Positions 10,755-21,879 of a stretch of 64,000 bases of DNA are shown piece by piece. Every line of letters starts with the position of its first letter. Within the stretch, counting starts at the first letter, position 1. This DNA comes from Angiostrongylus vasorum (Eukaryota; Nematoda; Chromadorea; Rhabditida; Metastrongylidae). The position numbers and the translations under genes were made by a program. The stretch is taken from assembly GCA_018806985.1 (NCBI GenBank), contig JADANN010000387.1, positions 62,001 to 126,000 on the forward strand, given 5' to 3'. The notes under the pieces were generated by a model. The model had not been told where the DNA came from and searched no databases. It was given only the letters and a program-made list of their open reading frames with translations.

Positions 10755-13700
10755 TCAGTTGACGGTCGCAAAAGCCGAGAAGAAGTTTCCTCCAAATGGA
10801 CCCGATGCCAGCATTCGAACCGCTCTGTTTACCACACTTTGCCACATCTCTCGCGACCAGTTCGCCATGATGACGTTTGTGGTCGTGAGACTTCCGGAAA
10901 TTGACAAGTGCACAGGAGGAATTTGTCCGATCATCATGGCATTGTCTAGCTGACACATCATTTGATCATTCATTTCAGTGCATAAAGCAGTCACCGTGTT
11001 ACCCATAATCACGCAGTGTGGCATCATCATGCCTCCAGCAACTGCAAGTAACATCTTTACACAAACGTTTGCTTTCAATTCAGAAAATCAGACGAGTCCG
11101 ACAAAAAGTTTTTCTCTGTAATTTTTAGAGTTTTTCCAATTTTTTGTTTTACTTGCATAAATTCTTTTTCGAACAATTGATAAATTGATCAACTATTTGA
11201 TTAATGCCTAAGTTGTTGAAAAGTTGGTCGTCCGAAATAATTTAGTATTTTATCCTACGCGACTTGTCTTGAGGCCCACTGTGCGGACCCCAGCAGTTTC
11301 CACATTTAACCCCTTTTTTTGCATACATAAACCACTCAGGTTCTCTAACACTTACGTGTGAGTTGGGCTGCTGCTTGAGGGCTTTCACTTCATATCGAAT
11401 GTCGCCACGGAGGTACCTTATGTGAGGGTCTCTAGCCGGTTAGTCACGAGGCTACGTGGCTCGTCCCCCAGGTGGCGGATAGGAAGGTAATCGCGGACCA
11501 AAAACGACCGTATGTTTTCCTGGGTCGCAGGTGGACCTAGGGGATAGAATCCCCTGCTTCTGCTGCGCCGATTTGGCACGTACTTTCTCTATTTACGAGG
11601 AGTATTCATGCATGCTCGTGTATGTTTGTTCAGCTTTATGCGAATTCTATTCTACTAGTAGAAAATTGGGCCAAAACCCTGCAATCATATGACACGGAAC
11701 TATGTGAGGGACGGTTAGGAGTCGCCTCCAACAAATGAGCTCTATGTCAACTCTGTGAGAGAGTGGCGAGCTACTGTGAGTACCTGTGAGTATATCCAGT
11801 TCCCCTTCAGAGCCCAGCAAGCTATACGTGGGTATCAAAATGCTACACACTGTAGAAGAAATGGTCCTCGTTACCCTGACGCCGAAAGAGGACTCAATTC
11901 GGCAGCGTTGGCAAAGACGAGTACGGATGAGGCGACTAAAGTTTCAGGGCCAATGGAAATTGCCTGGATCGAAAAGAACGAAGGCGGCTATCTGTACCTA
12001 AAGTGCACGTAGACTCGCATCCGAGTCCTCGATAGAAGACTTACTCATGCAAAGCGAAAAAAAACTCAGCTACGATGTCATTCACCTGGGCGAGACGAGA
12101 CGACACCATCCATTTAGCGCTGTTTTGACACCGAGGAAGAACTGTTCCTCGGAACACGCGACAGTAGGGGGAGTCGGAGGCGTCAGCGTTCTCGTCAACA
12201 CGAGTTTGTCCATATGAATATTGATTGATTTGAACAACTAACAACCAGAATCGTACGTGCACGAATAAAAAGAACAATAGCAGCTTGGACTTTCCTCGTC
12301 GTTTACTCGCAGACCTCGGACTACGACGAAAAAAATAAGTCGAAGCGTTCTGTATGGACTTGGAGAAGTTCTACAGGAAGACCATACATTGTTCATGGTC
12401 AGCATTGGAGATTTTAACGCTAAGTCTAGACCAAGAAGGAAGTCTGAAAAAATGCCACGTTGGAATTCACCGATTAGGATTTTAACGAATACGGTGAGAG
12501 GCTCTTTGAGTTTACCATGGCGACCAGGACGATCCATGGTAACTCGCAATTTCAAAGGCTCTACCGTCAACTATGCACGTGGGAATCTCCCAGTGGAGAG
12601 CGCCATAAAAAAGTATGCCACATCATTGGAAATAGAAGGTATTGCCTAACTGAGGTTGCTGTTGCCTCAAAATTCTACATGGGATCACACCATCTTCTTC
12701 GTGTAAGATTCCATTTCCCGCAGAAAGGAAAATAAGCCACTAATTCAAAAAACGAGGTTTCAAAACCAGTATAAACTAAGACTTATTAAACTCATTAGTC
12801 GGCTGTTTGGAAGGATGTTTTCCGCAATGTGAAATAAAGGAGGATAGATATGTTGTGGAACCGGCTCTCAATTCCGAAATCCGACGTGCCATTTCACCGG
12901 TGAATAATCGAACAGCTCCAGGTTTGGCCTGGATAACACCTGAACACCTGGAGAACATTCCAGCAGTGCGCATAAATACGCTGGACTGGGTCTTCACACG
13001 TTACCTGTCCTAGTGCAAGGTCCTTACTTAATGGAAGACCAGCATACCCGTACTGTTGTTCAAGAAAGGTGCCCTCTACGATGTAGACAAGTGTTACCCA
13101 ATCTGCTTGCTATTTGTCGTCAACAAACTTTTCACTCGAGTCATCGTTTTTTCACATCTTAAGCAGAATTGGCAGAACCCTGGCCAAAGGACAGCCGTGT
13201 GAGCAAACAGGGTTTCGAAAAGGATTTAGTACGATGGACCACATCCACACAATAACAAGACTCATTGAAGTATCGCGAGAGTACAGAGAGACTGCTGTGT
13301 CCCAATTTCATCGATTTGCAGAAGGCCTTTTGATTCAACTGAGCGAGAAGCAGTCATGGAAGCCCTTGATAGTCAGGGGAATCCCTCCCCAGTATGAGAA
13401 GATTCTTTGTGAGAGGTGCAAAAATTTCACTACCAAGATGTAACCGTTCTTCAACGATGTTGACATCGTTGTCAAAAGAACGGTAAGGCAAGGCGATGTG
13501 ATCTCGTTAAAGTTACTCACTGCCGCCCTCCCGAAATGTCATGCGAGCATTGGAATGGGTCAACATGAGAGTGAAGATGATGGTCGGCAGTTACACCATC
13601 TTCGCTTACTGATAACATCGTCTTTGTAACATTAAACATTAGCCAAGCGGAACATATGCTTGCCGGCTTTGATAATGGCTGTGGAAAGATTGGTCTTCAA

Positions 13701-16380
13701 CTAAATCTCACAAGAACGATGTTCATGAGGAACGGATTTGCTTCGTATGCTCCATTCGCGCTCCACGGAACGAGTATCTTTGAGTACTTGCCGCTTTAAC
13801 ATATGCGTTAGAAACCTAGTCTCTGCGTAAGCAGGATGAAATGTCACTGAGCGTCATGGAACTCGCAGTCGAAAGGACGGTGCTAGGAGTATCCAGTGTC
13901 ACGCAACTAAGTGAAGGGATCCGAAGCTCCGACTGCGTCAACGATCAAAAATCAAAGATGCCGTTCTGTATGAAAGATATGGTGGGGTAATGCGTAATGT
14001 GCATGAATGACAACCGGTGAACAAGAGCCGTTAGTGATTGGATTGCTCGGGATGTGAAACGCACTATAAAACGACCACCGACCCGATGGTCAGAGTTTTT
14101 CACGAAAATCCTAGAAAGGAAAGATATGATGCTCAACGTGTTTCTAGAGCGAGCAGATTCCACTGGCTGTTCTTGCACACGACAAAGTAAATGGAAGGTT
14201 TACTGGCCCCCCGCCCGAGTCACTCGATGATCAACGGGACTACAGGGGATACAGGTGATCAGAATGTTCCAAAATGCTGGTCATGTCTATTTTTCCTGAA
14301 GTTCTGAAATAGCCGGGTCGGAGTGTTCTCATTTGGACTGTATAAAGTGATTTCTTCTTATACAAGTCCGATACCAATTCACCGACATGAGAGGGATGAG
14401 AGGATTGGTGTACTTGGAGCGGAATCGAAACACAACCGTTTTCAGTGATGATCGGCATCACTACCGCTGTGCTATCCGCCTCCTGTTCTATAAAGACACT
14501 GATCAGTTATTGAAACCAAAACTCCTTCGGCAGACTGGTTTTTCAAAACCTTGTCTTAGTTGGACTAACGGTTAGAAATCTCTTTTCACAGCTTTTTTTC
14601 TTTTCTTGCTTTGAACTACTTCGTCGTAATGAGTTTGACAGCTTTGGCTAAAACTTTTAGAAATGCTTATTGGAAGTGGAAATAAGTTATTTGCTAGAAT
14701 TACCCAGGCAAGTTGCGGATAGTACACTCCAATTATATGTAAGAATGTTGAACATGGGAAAATTTGCGCATTTCACCGTCTTTCATGACTCCTTCCAGGC
14801 CACTTCACATCCTCCACTATCGCTTCTGCTTCGATAGATTGGGCAAAAAATAACTTTGTGCTTACCTTTTTTAAAAAAAATATAAACCTGGACTTAAATG
14901 GTTCTTTCTCTTCACGCACGCTATTTAGGCTTAAATTAATCTGGGCTGCCAAAATTTACACGATATGACATCATTTATGCAGAAAGTCCAAGCGGTTGTT
15001 GCATTTCGTTTCTTCTCTTTGCAAACATCAGTTACGAAGCTTCCGATTGTTATGTTGCTTGGAGTAGCGTTCTCGGCTTTTTTTTCGTTTTCATTCTTTG
15101 TACTGCTGGTGTAGTTTCGGAAACCTTGAGATTGCTGTGATGGGGAATTTCCATATTTTCATAGAAGTAATCGTCAAGTTTCGTGGACTGCAATGAGCAA
15201 ACAGATGCTGGACAGGTCTGGTCGCAATTTCAAGAGCTCAAGTGTATGGGGTACTGGTTCACCCGGGCCTGGTCGAACTAGAGCCTTACGCGTATTGAAC
15301 GGTGCACCACAGCACTTAATAGTGATGCTCTAAATTATTCTCAGTGCTAATTACTAGCTATACCAGCTGCAGTAATAATAGTCAAAAGTTCTGAGCACGC
15401 ACTGCCTTTTAAAAGCCTTCGACATTAATTCAAACACAAAGGATATTGCATCGTCTTCTTACAGGTAATTCATTTTCCACGTTTATTTCCAAATATAAAT
15501 TGCTTTTGCAATGAGCACACCTTTGTTTTTTTTAACGAGCTTTTGCGCTATCAGTGTAACCTCCTTAAAAGCTAAAAAACTTACATCCCATATTTGCTGG
15601 TTGGTTAACAGTTACACGCATGCATTGCAGTGGGCTATAACTGACTTGAACAGTCAGTTGACTCAAAATGATCGAGATTATAGCATCAGAGAGACCAGCA
15701 CTTCGACCTTGCTGTTCGAGAACATCAATAACCTCAAGAATAAATTTCTTCACTACCTGGTAGTGGTTTGGTTTATATGGAAGCGTTCCTGACCAAGTTG
15801 TATTCAATAATGATGACAAAATGTGTTGAAACTAAAACGCTGATGAAGCTTCTAGAAATATTAATTTCTGTTCTTCACTCTTTTACAAATCGGGAAAGAG
15901 TAGGGGCTTCAAATTGAAGTGTTATTAACTCACTGCTTGCATTACAAGACGTGACACAAATGCCTTAGCTCCTCCCTCGCTGTTTGCAATGCCAGCAACC
16001 TGTGCAGGGACATTGGCTGCGGTGGAGTAGACCATGGCCACTGGCAAGGTAAAGCCGGTGATACTGAAGGTCCTAGTTCTTGCTGCAAGAAAATTCTGTA
16101 GTTTTGTAGTTAATAGTTAAAAAATTATCCCAACTTCTGCCAATTAAAATTAAAAATCTTCCATTAAAAGATTTGTGTTAAGACGGTTTCTGAATGGTAA
16201 TGAAGTGTTACATACATTCACTCCGTTTGCGGTTAAGCACTTTATACTTGAAATTACAAATGTATGCACTGCCATGATAATTTCCTATTTATTACCTTGA
16301 CCTGGTGGTATCATCCCACACCCCAACACTGTCGATCCGGTCACTAGAAGCGGAGTCAGAAGAGCCAGGAGTCTTGCCAT
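10755..16380 (-). CDS. SCVP-like secreted protein, gene A, intact (4 exons, 222 aa)
   Basis: Exons on the minus strand: 16380-16296, 16082-15934, 15732-15585, 11041-10755 (85, 149, 148, 287 nt; 669 in total), all with GT-AG boundaries and matching phases 1, 0, 1. The product starts MARLLALLTPLLVTGSTVLG, a signal peptide, so it should be secreted. Cysteines fall at 21, 115, 137, 148 and 157. Landmarks are FTLPVAMVYS (39-48), DVLEQQGRSAGL (81-92), LTVQVSYSPLQC (104-115), MPHCVIMGNTVTALC (134-148), a glycosylation sequon NWS (188-190) and MLASGPFGGNFFSAF (204-218). From memory this is the SCVP family of strongylid nematodes, function unknown. A 24-nt-longer exon 3 from 15756 is also in frame. 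A TTTTTAG about 27 nt before the ATG could take a spliced leader. Intron 3 spans 4.5 kb because of the antisense LINE at 11407-14252. The open frame suggests a live gene. Confidence 0.85.
11042..11406 (-). other. 3' part of intron 3 of gene A
   Basis: AT-rich intron sequence between the acceptor TTACTTGCAG (before exon 4) and the 5' end of the inserted LINE. There is no coding signal. Confidence 0.6.
11407..14252 (+). mobile_element. RTE-type LINE, copy RTE-A, near full length, dead
   Basis: The 5' end shares its sequence with the other copies: CACGGA, then GAGGGTCTCTAGCCGGTTAG, GAGGCTACGTGGC, CAGGTGGCGGATAG and GCGCCGATTTGGCACGTACT. Fragments of the endonuclease follow (EEE or KK for YDEEE at about 12330, GDFNAKS at 12408-12430, IHGNSQFQ at 12525-12555). 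Then come the linker, reverse transcriptase pieces (EQTGFRKGFSTMDHIHT at about 13200-13255, a degraded FADD region near 13600), and the C-terminus and 3' end GATCAACGGGACTACAGG. Many stops and frameshifts show it is inactive. It lies antisense inside intron 3 of SCVP gene A. At 2.85 kb it is a little shorter than RTE-C (3.3 kb). Confidence 0.88.
14253..15584 (-). other. 5' part of intron 3 of gene A
   Basis: A block at about 14580-14725 (minus strand) matches the 3' half of intron 3 in locus C (47630-47900), in gene D (63680-64000) and in the orphan unit (38560-38815). Shared cores are TTATTTCCACTT, a CTAA(A/G)AGTT(T/C)TAGCCA stretch and AGAACAAAAA-like sequence. The rest holds nothing I recognise. 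The 73-aa and 62-aa frames at 14240-14575 are opposed and unsupported. Confidence 0.6.
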
Positions 16381-16519
16381 ATTTGTATGATAAATCACTT
16401 TCCTTCGCTAAAAAGTGTAACAAATACTGTAGACTGCAAATCAAAACAAATAACTCTCCGTTCCTTTGATGAGCAAATACGGGGTTGTTAATTTATTCTT
16501 ATTTGGGAGCAAGATGATG
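16381..16519 (-). promoter_or_regulatory. Immediate 5' flank of gene A with likely trans-splice acceptor
   Basis: On the minus strand the sequence reads ACACTTTTTAGCGAAGG before CATACAAAT-ATG. TTTTTAG is a good nematode 3' splice site with no upstream donor needed, so it could accept a spliced leader. Gene D has TTTCAG ten bases before its ATG. This is an inference from the motif only. Confidence 0.45.
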
Positions 16520-16835
16520 TCTAGCTCTAAGCCTCTAGGATAAAGGCTAATGCTCTCGGTGTCGATCAATCAGCTTAGGGATAGGCCATGCATTACTACA
16601 TTAAGTATCGTTGGAGGTGATTGAATTTATGTCTAGCCTTTACAATGACTCGCGGTAGCCTACCGATGTGTCGAGCAAGCGTTGTTATCCTCCCAGACAA
16701 GTCTGGTACCAATTTGTTGCACTCAAAGGGATGAAGGGGTTTGGTGGGTCATGGGCGCAAGGATCGATGTCACGTGTGTGTTGCAGTGGCGCCTCCAACC
16801 ACTGCCCCCCACACACGCCCTTCTAAGCCTCTTAA
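16520..16835 (-). mobile_element. tRNA-derived SINE, copy S2, in the 5' flank of gene A
   Basis: On the minus strand: a GTGTGGGGGGCAGTGG A-box-like head, TGACATCGATCC B-box-like sequence, CAACAAATTGGTACCAGACTTGTCTGGGAGG body, CAATCACCTCCAACG, and a GATTGATCGACACCGAGAGC 3' block. It sits 140 bases upstream of the gene A start codon in the same orientation, between the gene and the conserved upstream block at 17130-17290. It has therefore pushed that block about 300 bases further from the gene than in gene D. Confidence 0.75.
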
Positions 16836-17129
16836 AACAAATATTCTCCTTCCTAAATCAGATTGTTAACGAAGCAGCAGCAGGTTTAGCATTTCAACAC
16901 TTATTCGCCAGTGGCGTTGCCGATGCAGACGTTTTTGCCCCTATTTCACTTTTCCAAGAGCATTAGATTCCCAGCTTACTGAATTAAAAGCGTATTCCTC
17001 AGAGAGACTTTCCTACTAGATTCTGTTGTCGCGACATCCACGGAAACTGGTTAGTGAGATTTACTATTTGGCAAATATTAAATAAGAACGACGTGCAAAA
17101 AGAAATCACTTAACAAAAACTTTTAAAGA
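16836..17129 (-). other. 5' flank of gene A, partly conserved
   Basis: About 17010-17040 (minus strand) matches 38275-38320 of the orphan unit: CTCACTA(A/G)CCA(G/C)TTTCC and TCGCGACA(A/G)CAGA. No gene is supported. Confidence 0.5.
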
Positions 17130-17290
17130 AGGGGCCAATTCCATCATGTGCCACGGAATGAACTGAGTTCCCGCCTTCTCGCCTATGTTACTGCGGCATA
17201 AAATCCTGACTTTCCCACGAATGAAGAGATTCACGATCGAGAAGACGGTGCTTTTACAATTGCACTTTTTAGAAGAAATCTGTCATTGAA
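17130..17290 (-). promoter_or_regulatory. Conserved upstream block of SCVP genes (gene A copy)
   Basis: On the minus strand this region holds the core GGATTTTATGCCGCA (17206-17192), followed by GCGAGAAG, CGGGAACTCAG, CCGTGGCA and GAATTGGCCCC. The same order of motifs occurs at 61430-61535 upstream of gene D and at 38110-38215 in the orphan 5' flank. The core is 812 bases from the gene A start codon, about 500 if the SINE is discounted, and 468 from that of gene D. It may be a promoter or enhancer block or a non-coding exon. The function is inferred from conservation between duplicated copies only. Confidence 0.55.
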
Positions 17291-19739
17291 GGTATCGATT
17301 GACGAGAACGAAGCGCAACCTTCTCTGTTGAACTTTCGTTGCAGCAAGTTCCCTAACCTGCCAAGACCATTTGGGATAGTCTCATTTTCTCAGCGGCTTT
17401 CCCGTTAAATAGGGGCTACAAAATCTTTTTTACCGTGCGGGATGACTGAAGGACAGAGTATGAACTGCTGCAGAATTTTGCTGAAGGATTCGGAAACACG
17501 CGTGGAAGAAATGACACTAAAAAATCCATCAGTAGGAGAAAGGAAAGGCGAAGTCACGCCAGAATTAATCATGGGCAAAATAACAACATTGTGCCATCAG
17601 GTTTTGGAATGAGGTACAAGAATCCTGCATCTTGCGGGTTTGCAATTGTATACAAATCAGAAGAGAATGTGGACGTTCTAGAAAAAATGACTGACATAAC
17701 ACTGAACTGACGGTTCCCAGGCAGCGTTTCTAAACATTCCTGCTTTTTTAATAAAGCAGGATGTTTATGTAGCGCCGCCACCTACATCTCGGAATTTCTC
17801 GAGGAGAACAAAATTTGCTGTTGTTCACTCCGTGCAATAGAGTCTCCATTCATGCAATGCTTTGCAGCCTCTTGACTGGTTTAACTCATTTCTGCAGGTG
17901 TTTAGAAAAAAAATGGAAAGATTGAAGTGTTGCTTTCTCATAGTAGGTGGATAATTGGATTTATTCAGTATCTTCAGTTTTTGAAGTAATCCGAATTTTT
18001 TCTTCTGCCTGAAACAACAAACTTCAAGACATTGCTGATTCCTGCTAGAATAAGAATCTCACAAAATAGCATTCAATGCGACTTCCGCATTTTCGCTAAC
18101 GAGTGACGGTAGAAACTTTTCCATCACTTCAGAAAACTGCTGTATGGCACAGGTGGCTTGCACATCGATTTTTTGAAGAGCTGTTCAATGACAGCTGCAC
18201 ACCACGAGAATTCGATGTTGTTGCAGAAAATATTTCATTCACTTTATGTCCAGATTACGGTAGTAATCAAAGCAGTGGATGAAGGTGAAGGGGACTACAC
18301 ATTTCCAATACTTCGGCGGGAATTCTCCAATTCAAACGTAATAAAATCAGATTTGTCTGTTTTGTAGATGGTATATCGGAAACAACGTCAGCCCTGTAGA
18401 ATTATTACCATTGTTACTGGTTTTTTATTAACTCTGATTAATGCTGAATTAGCACCTCCATGTTCTACTTGTTAAATTGCTGGGCGACGAGCCATTTTAC
18501 CGAAAGTACTCCTCTTGCTTTTTTTAATGCAGCTTTGTATCGAACCTACGAATCACTTGCACATTCACGAAATTACATCAGAATGTCTTTGGCGATTAAA
18601 TGGTCGTTGAACTACAGCATAAACGGGCCTGGTTACTACTCTCTGCTGGACTAAAAAACATTACAGCACAGATTTTTTCACTCCTCATCGAATACCCAGT
18701 ATTTTTTTTCAAGTAGCACTGCTTCTGGGCAATGAAGACAATAGAGCATATTGCTTCGGTTACCAATGCGTTAATCAAAGAAAAAATTTTTTTCACGCAA
18801 TATTGTATACGTGGCAGGGCAGAAGAAGACCCGCGTTTACTACTAGTGGAAAGTTAGTGGTACTATATGAGAATGTGAAGATTTCTAAGAGAAACCATTA
18901 CACTGGCCAGGAGTACAAGAGTGGTTTAACTAAGACAATCACCTTCCGACATCTTCGTTGCTGATGAGGATCGCTTTTCTGTTTGCCACAGAGTATTTTA
19001 TTAGTTCAGTTTTCAAACACTGATTTCCATACTTAGACGTCAATTGTTTTGAAAGACAAGATCTCAGGATAGAGTGTCTCATATTTGATCATCTTGCAGA
19101 TTTTTACCGTTATGTCTTTGTTTTGTTAAGGATCATGAGCGGTAATCGTTCCAAGACGTCATTTTATGTGCACTACTGCAAGTGAAAGCTCTTCTAAAGA
19201 CGTAAAAGTTTACAATTGTGATTTAACGAAAGAAATTTTCACCTTAGATATCGGCTTTGTTTTTTTTGAAACCCAAGGATCAACGACAAGTTATGCTATT
19301 AGGAATAACAAACAAGTAATAACTATATTTTGCATTCAAACCGTTCGATAAGAAATCCCGGCGAGTGGCGACTACTGTCGTACGACTTCAGTCCATTTAG
19401 CTATCCTCCGAAAAAAGTCGCTGCTTAAGAATCCCACCGTCAAACTAGCTGTTGAAGTATTTAAAGTTTTCCTCTCTAATTAATGTTCTAGAAAAAGTCC
19501 GAGGTGTATTATTTAAAAGAAGTTCTACGGAGAACATCGGCTGTCCGCACTTTGTTACCTCTGCTGCTCTAACGTTCACGTCGTTGCTCTGATTATTATT
19601 TTGCCTACACCCGTTGAAAGTTTATTACGCTGCAAATTTTTCCTTAGTAGATTCAACCATACTATCATATCACCGGATTGCTATTGAGAAAACGACGTTT
19701 TGCTCGCCCTCGTTCTGAAAGGCATTCTGCTAGCGGATC
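17291..19739. other. Far 5' flank of gene A, no gene recognised
   Basis: Short frames only (17569-17781 minus, 18158-18367 plus, 19166-19351 plus), none with a known motif. Parts of 18160-18300 resemble M1 repeat sequence (a TGGATGA.GGTGAAG stretch also seen at 38455-38485). Confidence 0.4.
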
Positions 19740-20060
19740 TACCTTGAATAAATAGGAATTATTATGGAAAGCATCTAGGTCTTCATGCAAATCGCCTTCC
19801 AGTGATTGTCGAATAGTGTGGAGCTTTATCTCAACGCCAATATTTTATTATTAGTTCTCAGACTCTAAATGTAATACGTCGTGTTTCTCGGGCACGGGTG
19901 ACAAACCGGAAGCGCCACCGGCGGTGTATCATTCTCATTCCGTTTATGAGATTTTTAATGAACGCCGAGCAATGCTGAATAAGAATCGTTTCAGTTAAAT
20001 TGCTGATCGACAAGCAGTTTTGCGGCAGACCGCTGTTGCGGTTTTTATACAATAATTCCG
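19740..20060 (-). repeat. M1 repeat, partial copy
   Basis: Reverse complement of the M1 core: an ATTCAGCA-like stretch, TCATAAACGG, and a CCGGTGGCGCTTCCG-like stretch. The same block order occurs at 28060-28150 (plus). It is strongly diverged. Confidence 0.4.
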
Positions 20061-20539
20061 CTTGCTAGCGAATCTCAGAGAATAGAGAAAAACAATAATC
20101 TACTAAGTTTTCAGTTGAGATTCTTGCTAACACTTCTATCACTTCAGAAATCACAACAGCCCCAGTTTTATAGCACTTTGCCAGTGTGTCAAAGCAGTAA
20201 ACATAGTGGCAACTAATGTTCCTTTTTATGTAGCGCGGTGCCTTTTTATCACGATTTGGCCATAAGGGAATTCGAATAGCTGTGTGAGGTTGGCCTAGCT
20301 TATACGTGGGATTTAGTTTTGAGACCGTTCCCGTATTTCCACATAGGTTGAATAACGACCTGAAGAACTAAAATTCTTTTACTTATCTGAGCTTATTTTT
20401 TATATTTGTAGAGCAATCGGCTGGAATGGAAGAATACAAAAATGTTTGCCGTACTAATGGTGCCAAATTGCTCATATATTTTCAATTCTTTCATGTGTTT
20501 TTAAAGTAATTCAAAATTCCCTACATAGAACAGCGCTCC

Positions 20540-21010
20540 GAAATAATATTTGTGCGATCTCACTAGAAAAAGAACTGCTCAGAGCTGCAACGAGTACGAT
20601 TATAGCATTTTCGCCGATCGATTACAGTAGACCTCGTTTCTGGGTTGATAAAATTGCTGTATAGCATGCGATTCTTTCGGCACTGGATTTTGAAAAACTG
20701 TTTACTAAAAGGCTCCTTCTCATGCGAACTGAACTGAGTTCTGGAAAACACTTCTTTCACTGCCTGAATCGCACGGTAGTTATTGAGGCAGTGACGCTAA
20801 CGAAAATTCTCCGATTCAGAATGTTACAATTCTATTCTGTTTTCCTCATGGATGGCAAATCGAAGGCACCGTCAGCGCTGGAGGAATCTCGGCACTGTTA
20901 TGAGCTTTTTTGTGAATGCTAAATAACGATGAATAAGCAGTTCCTTGTGGCTTTAGTTGATTTCTGAGAAACAAGCCGTTTCGCCACATCATTTCCTCTC
21001 TATTTCCAAT
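20540..21010 (-). repeat. M1 repeat
   Basis: Minus-strand copy of the block at 27990-28480. Landmarks are GAAACGGCTTGTTTCTCAG, AAATCAACTAAAGCCACAAG, TCATAACAGTGCCG, TCGATTTGCCATCC, AAAAACAGTTT (right before a TTTTCAAAATCC stretch), TACTGTAATCGATCGGC and GCAGCTCTGAGCAG. No protein is encoded. Confidence 0.65.
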
Positions 21011-21239
21011 GTGATATCATGAAAAGTCAGCGAACTCTAGCGATTGCCGAAATATGCCGCATTTATCTTCTCCCTACGAAGCATTGTGCTACTTATTCTT
21101 TCCGGTACAGGAAGCATCCCAATAAGCGTTTTAACACTTTTTTCTGTCCATTGACGTACTCAATAGAAATTCTTTCAGTAGTGCTGATTCTAAGACAAAA
21201 GAAGCAACACCACCTAAGACTTTTATTGCTTGCTTGATA

Positions 21240-21400
21240 TTCAAGTACCAACCTGATACTTGAACGGCCTGTCTTCACTAGTTGTGCTGACCTCACCAAA
21301 ATCACCATTTTTTCCGGAGATTTGCTAGTTGAGCCATTGCGGTTCCGCGGAATTCCGAGGTCAGCCTCGCCACATTTTTTACATGCTTTACAGATTTTTC
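21240..21400 (+). repeat. M2 repeat, partial copy
   Basis: Shares GATACTTGAACGGCCTGTC, AATCACCATTTTTTCCGGAG, ATTTGCTAGTTGAGCCATTG and a CCGAGGTCAGCCT stretch with 48460-48610 and, less closely, 35255-35400. It is truncated compared with those copies. Confidence 0.65.
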
Positions 21401-21879
21401 AGATTCAGAGATTTTGTTTTAGCAACTACAGTCAGCAGTCATGGAAAACTGTATCGGTTAGCTTGACTGTGTTGGACACTAAAACCTACCATGAACTATA
21501 ATTAATTTGTTACCCAAACGGTCTGCGTCACAGAAAAATGAACAACACTTCGCTTGTGAAGATGTGATCGATGTCAGTGATGGAAGAGCCCTGAAGTCCT
21601 ATGTACTCGTTTTGAACGGGGCAAGGTGTTTCTTCTTCAGTAGTAAGTCTTCTTCTCAAATTTCGGCGTGCTCTGAGAAACCAATAAGTGCAGGTTTCAT
21701 TCTATTTTCAATAGACCCTAGGAAGCTTCTCTGTTCTACATTCGCTATCAACGACATTCTTTTCCTAGAATTAGCACCCTTGTAGAACTTTTTAGAAAAC
21801 ATTTTTAAGCTAAATTCATAGGGAAAAAACAGTCGTAAACCGGAGCCGATGATGACCAATTAGTGAATACCTGTTTTCG
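21401..21879. other. No recognised feature
   Basis: The frames at 21507-21785 plus and 21656-21859 minus overlap in opposite directions and have no known motif. Nothing else was seen. Confidence 0.4.

Larger units (their letters stand above)
2005..11041 (+). repeat. Left arm of a giant inverted duplication
   Basis: The reverse complement of this arm is found at about 25060-34232. Anchor pairs (left/right): 2007/34231, 2425/33805, 3200/33010, 4346/31870, 5350/30890, 6090/30100, 6420/29775, 8330/27705, 8620/27440, 9600/26400 and 10870/25125. The sums stay near 36,000-36,230, so the axis of symmetry lies near 18.0 kb. The arms differ by substitutions, small indels and arm-specific insertions: about 0.6 kb at 7540-8125 here, and an M1 repeat at 27840-28690 on the right. 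The arm holds the last exon of SCVP gene A, a LINE fragment, Penelope-like remnants, a SINE and M3 modules. All of these have partners on the right, so they predate the duplication. Confidence 0.92.

Noticed and set aside
10681..10956. Minus-strand 91-residue frame overlapping the last exon of gene A, and its counterpart at 25052-25312
   Set aside because: It is the out-of-frame reading of SCVP last exons. The resemblance between the two frames follows from the inverted duplication.
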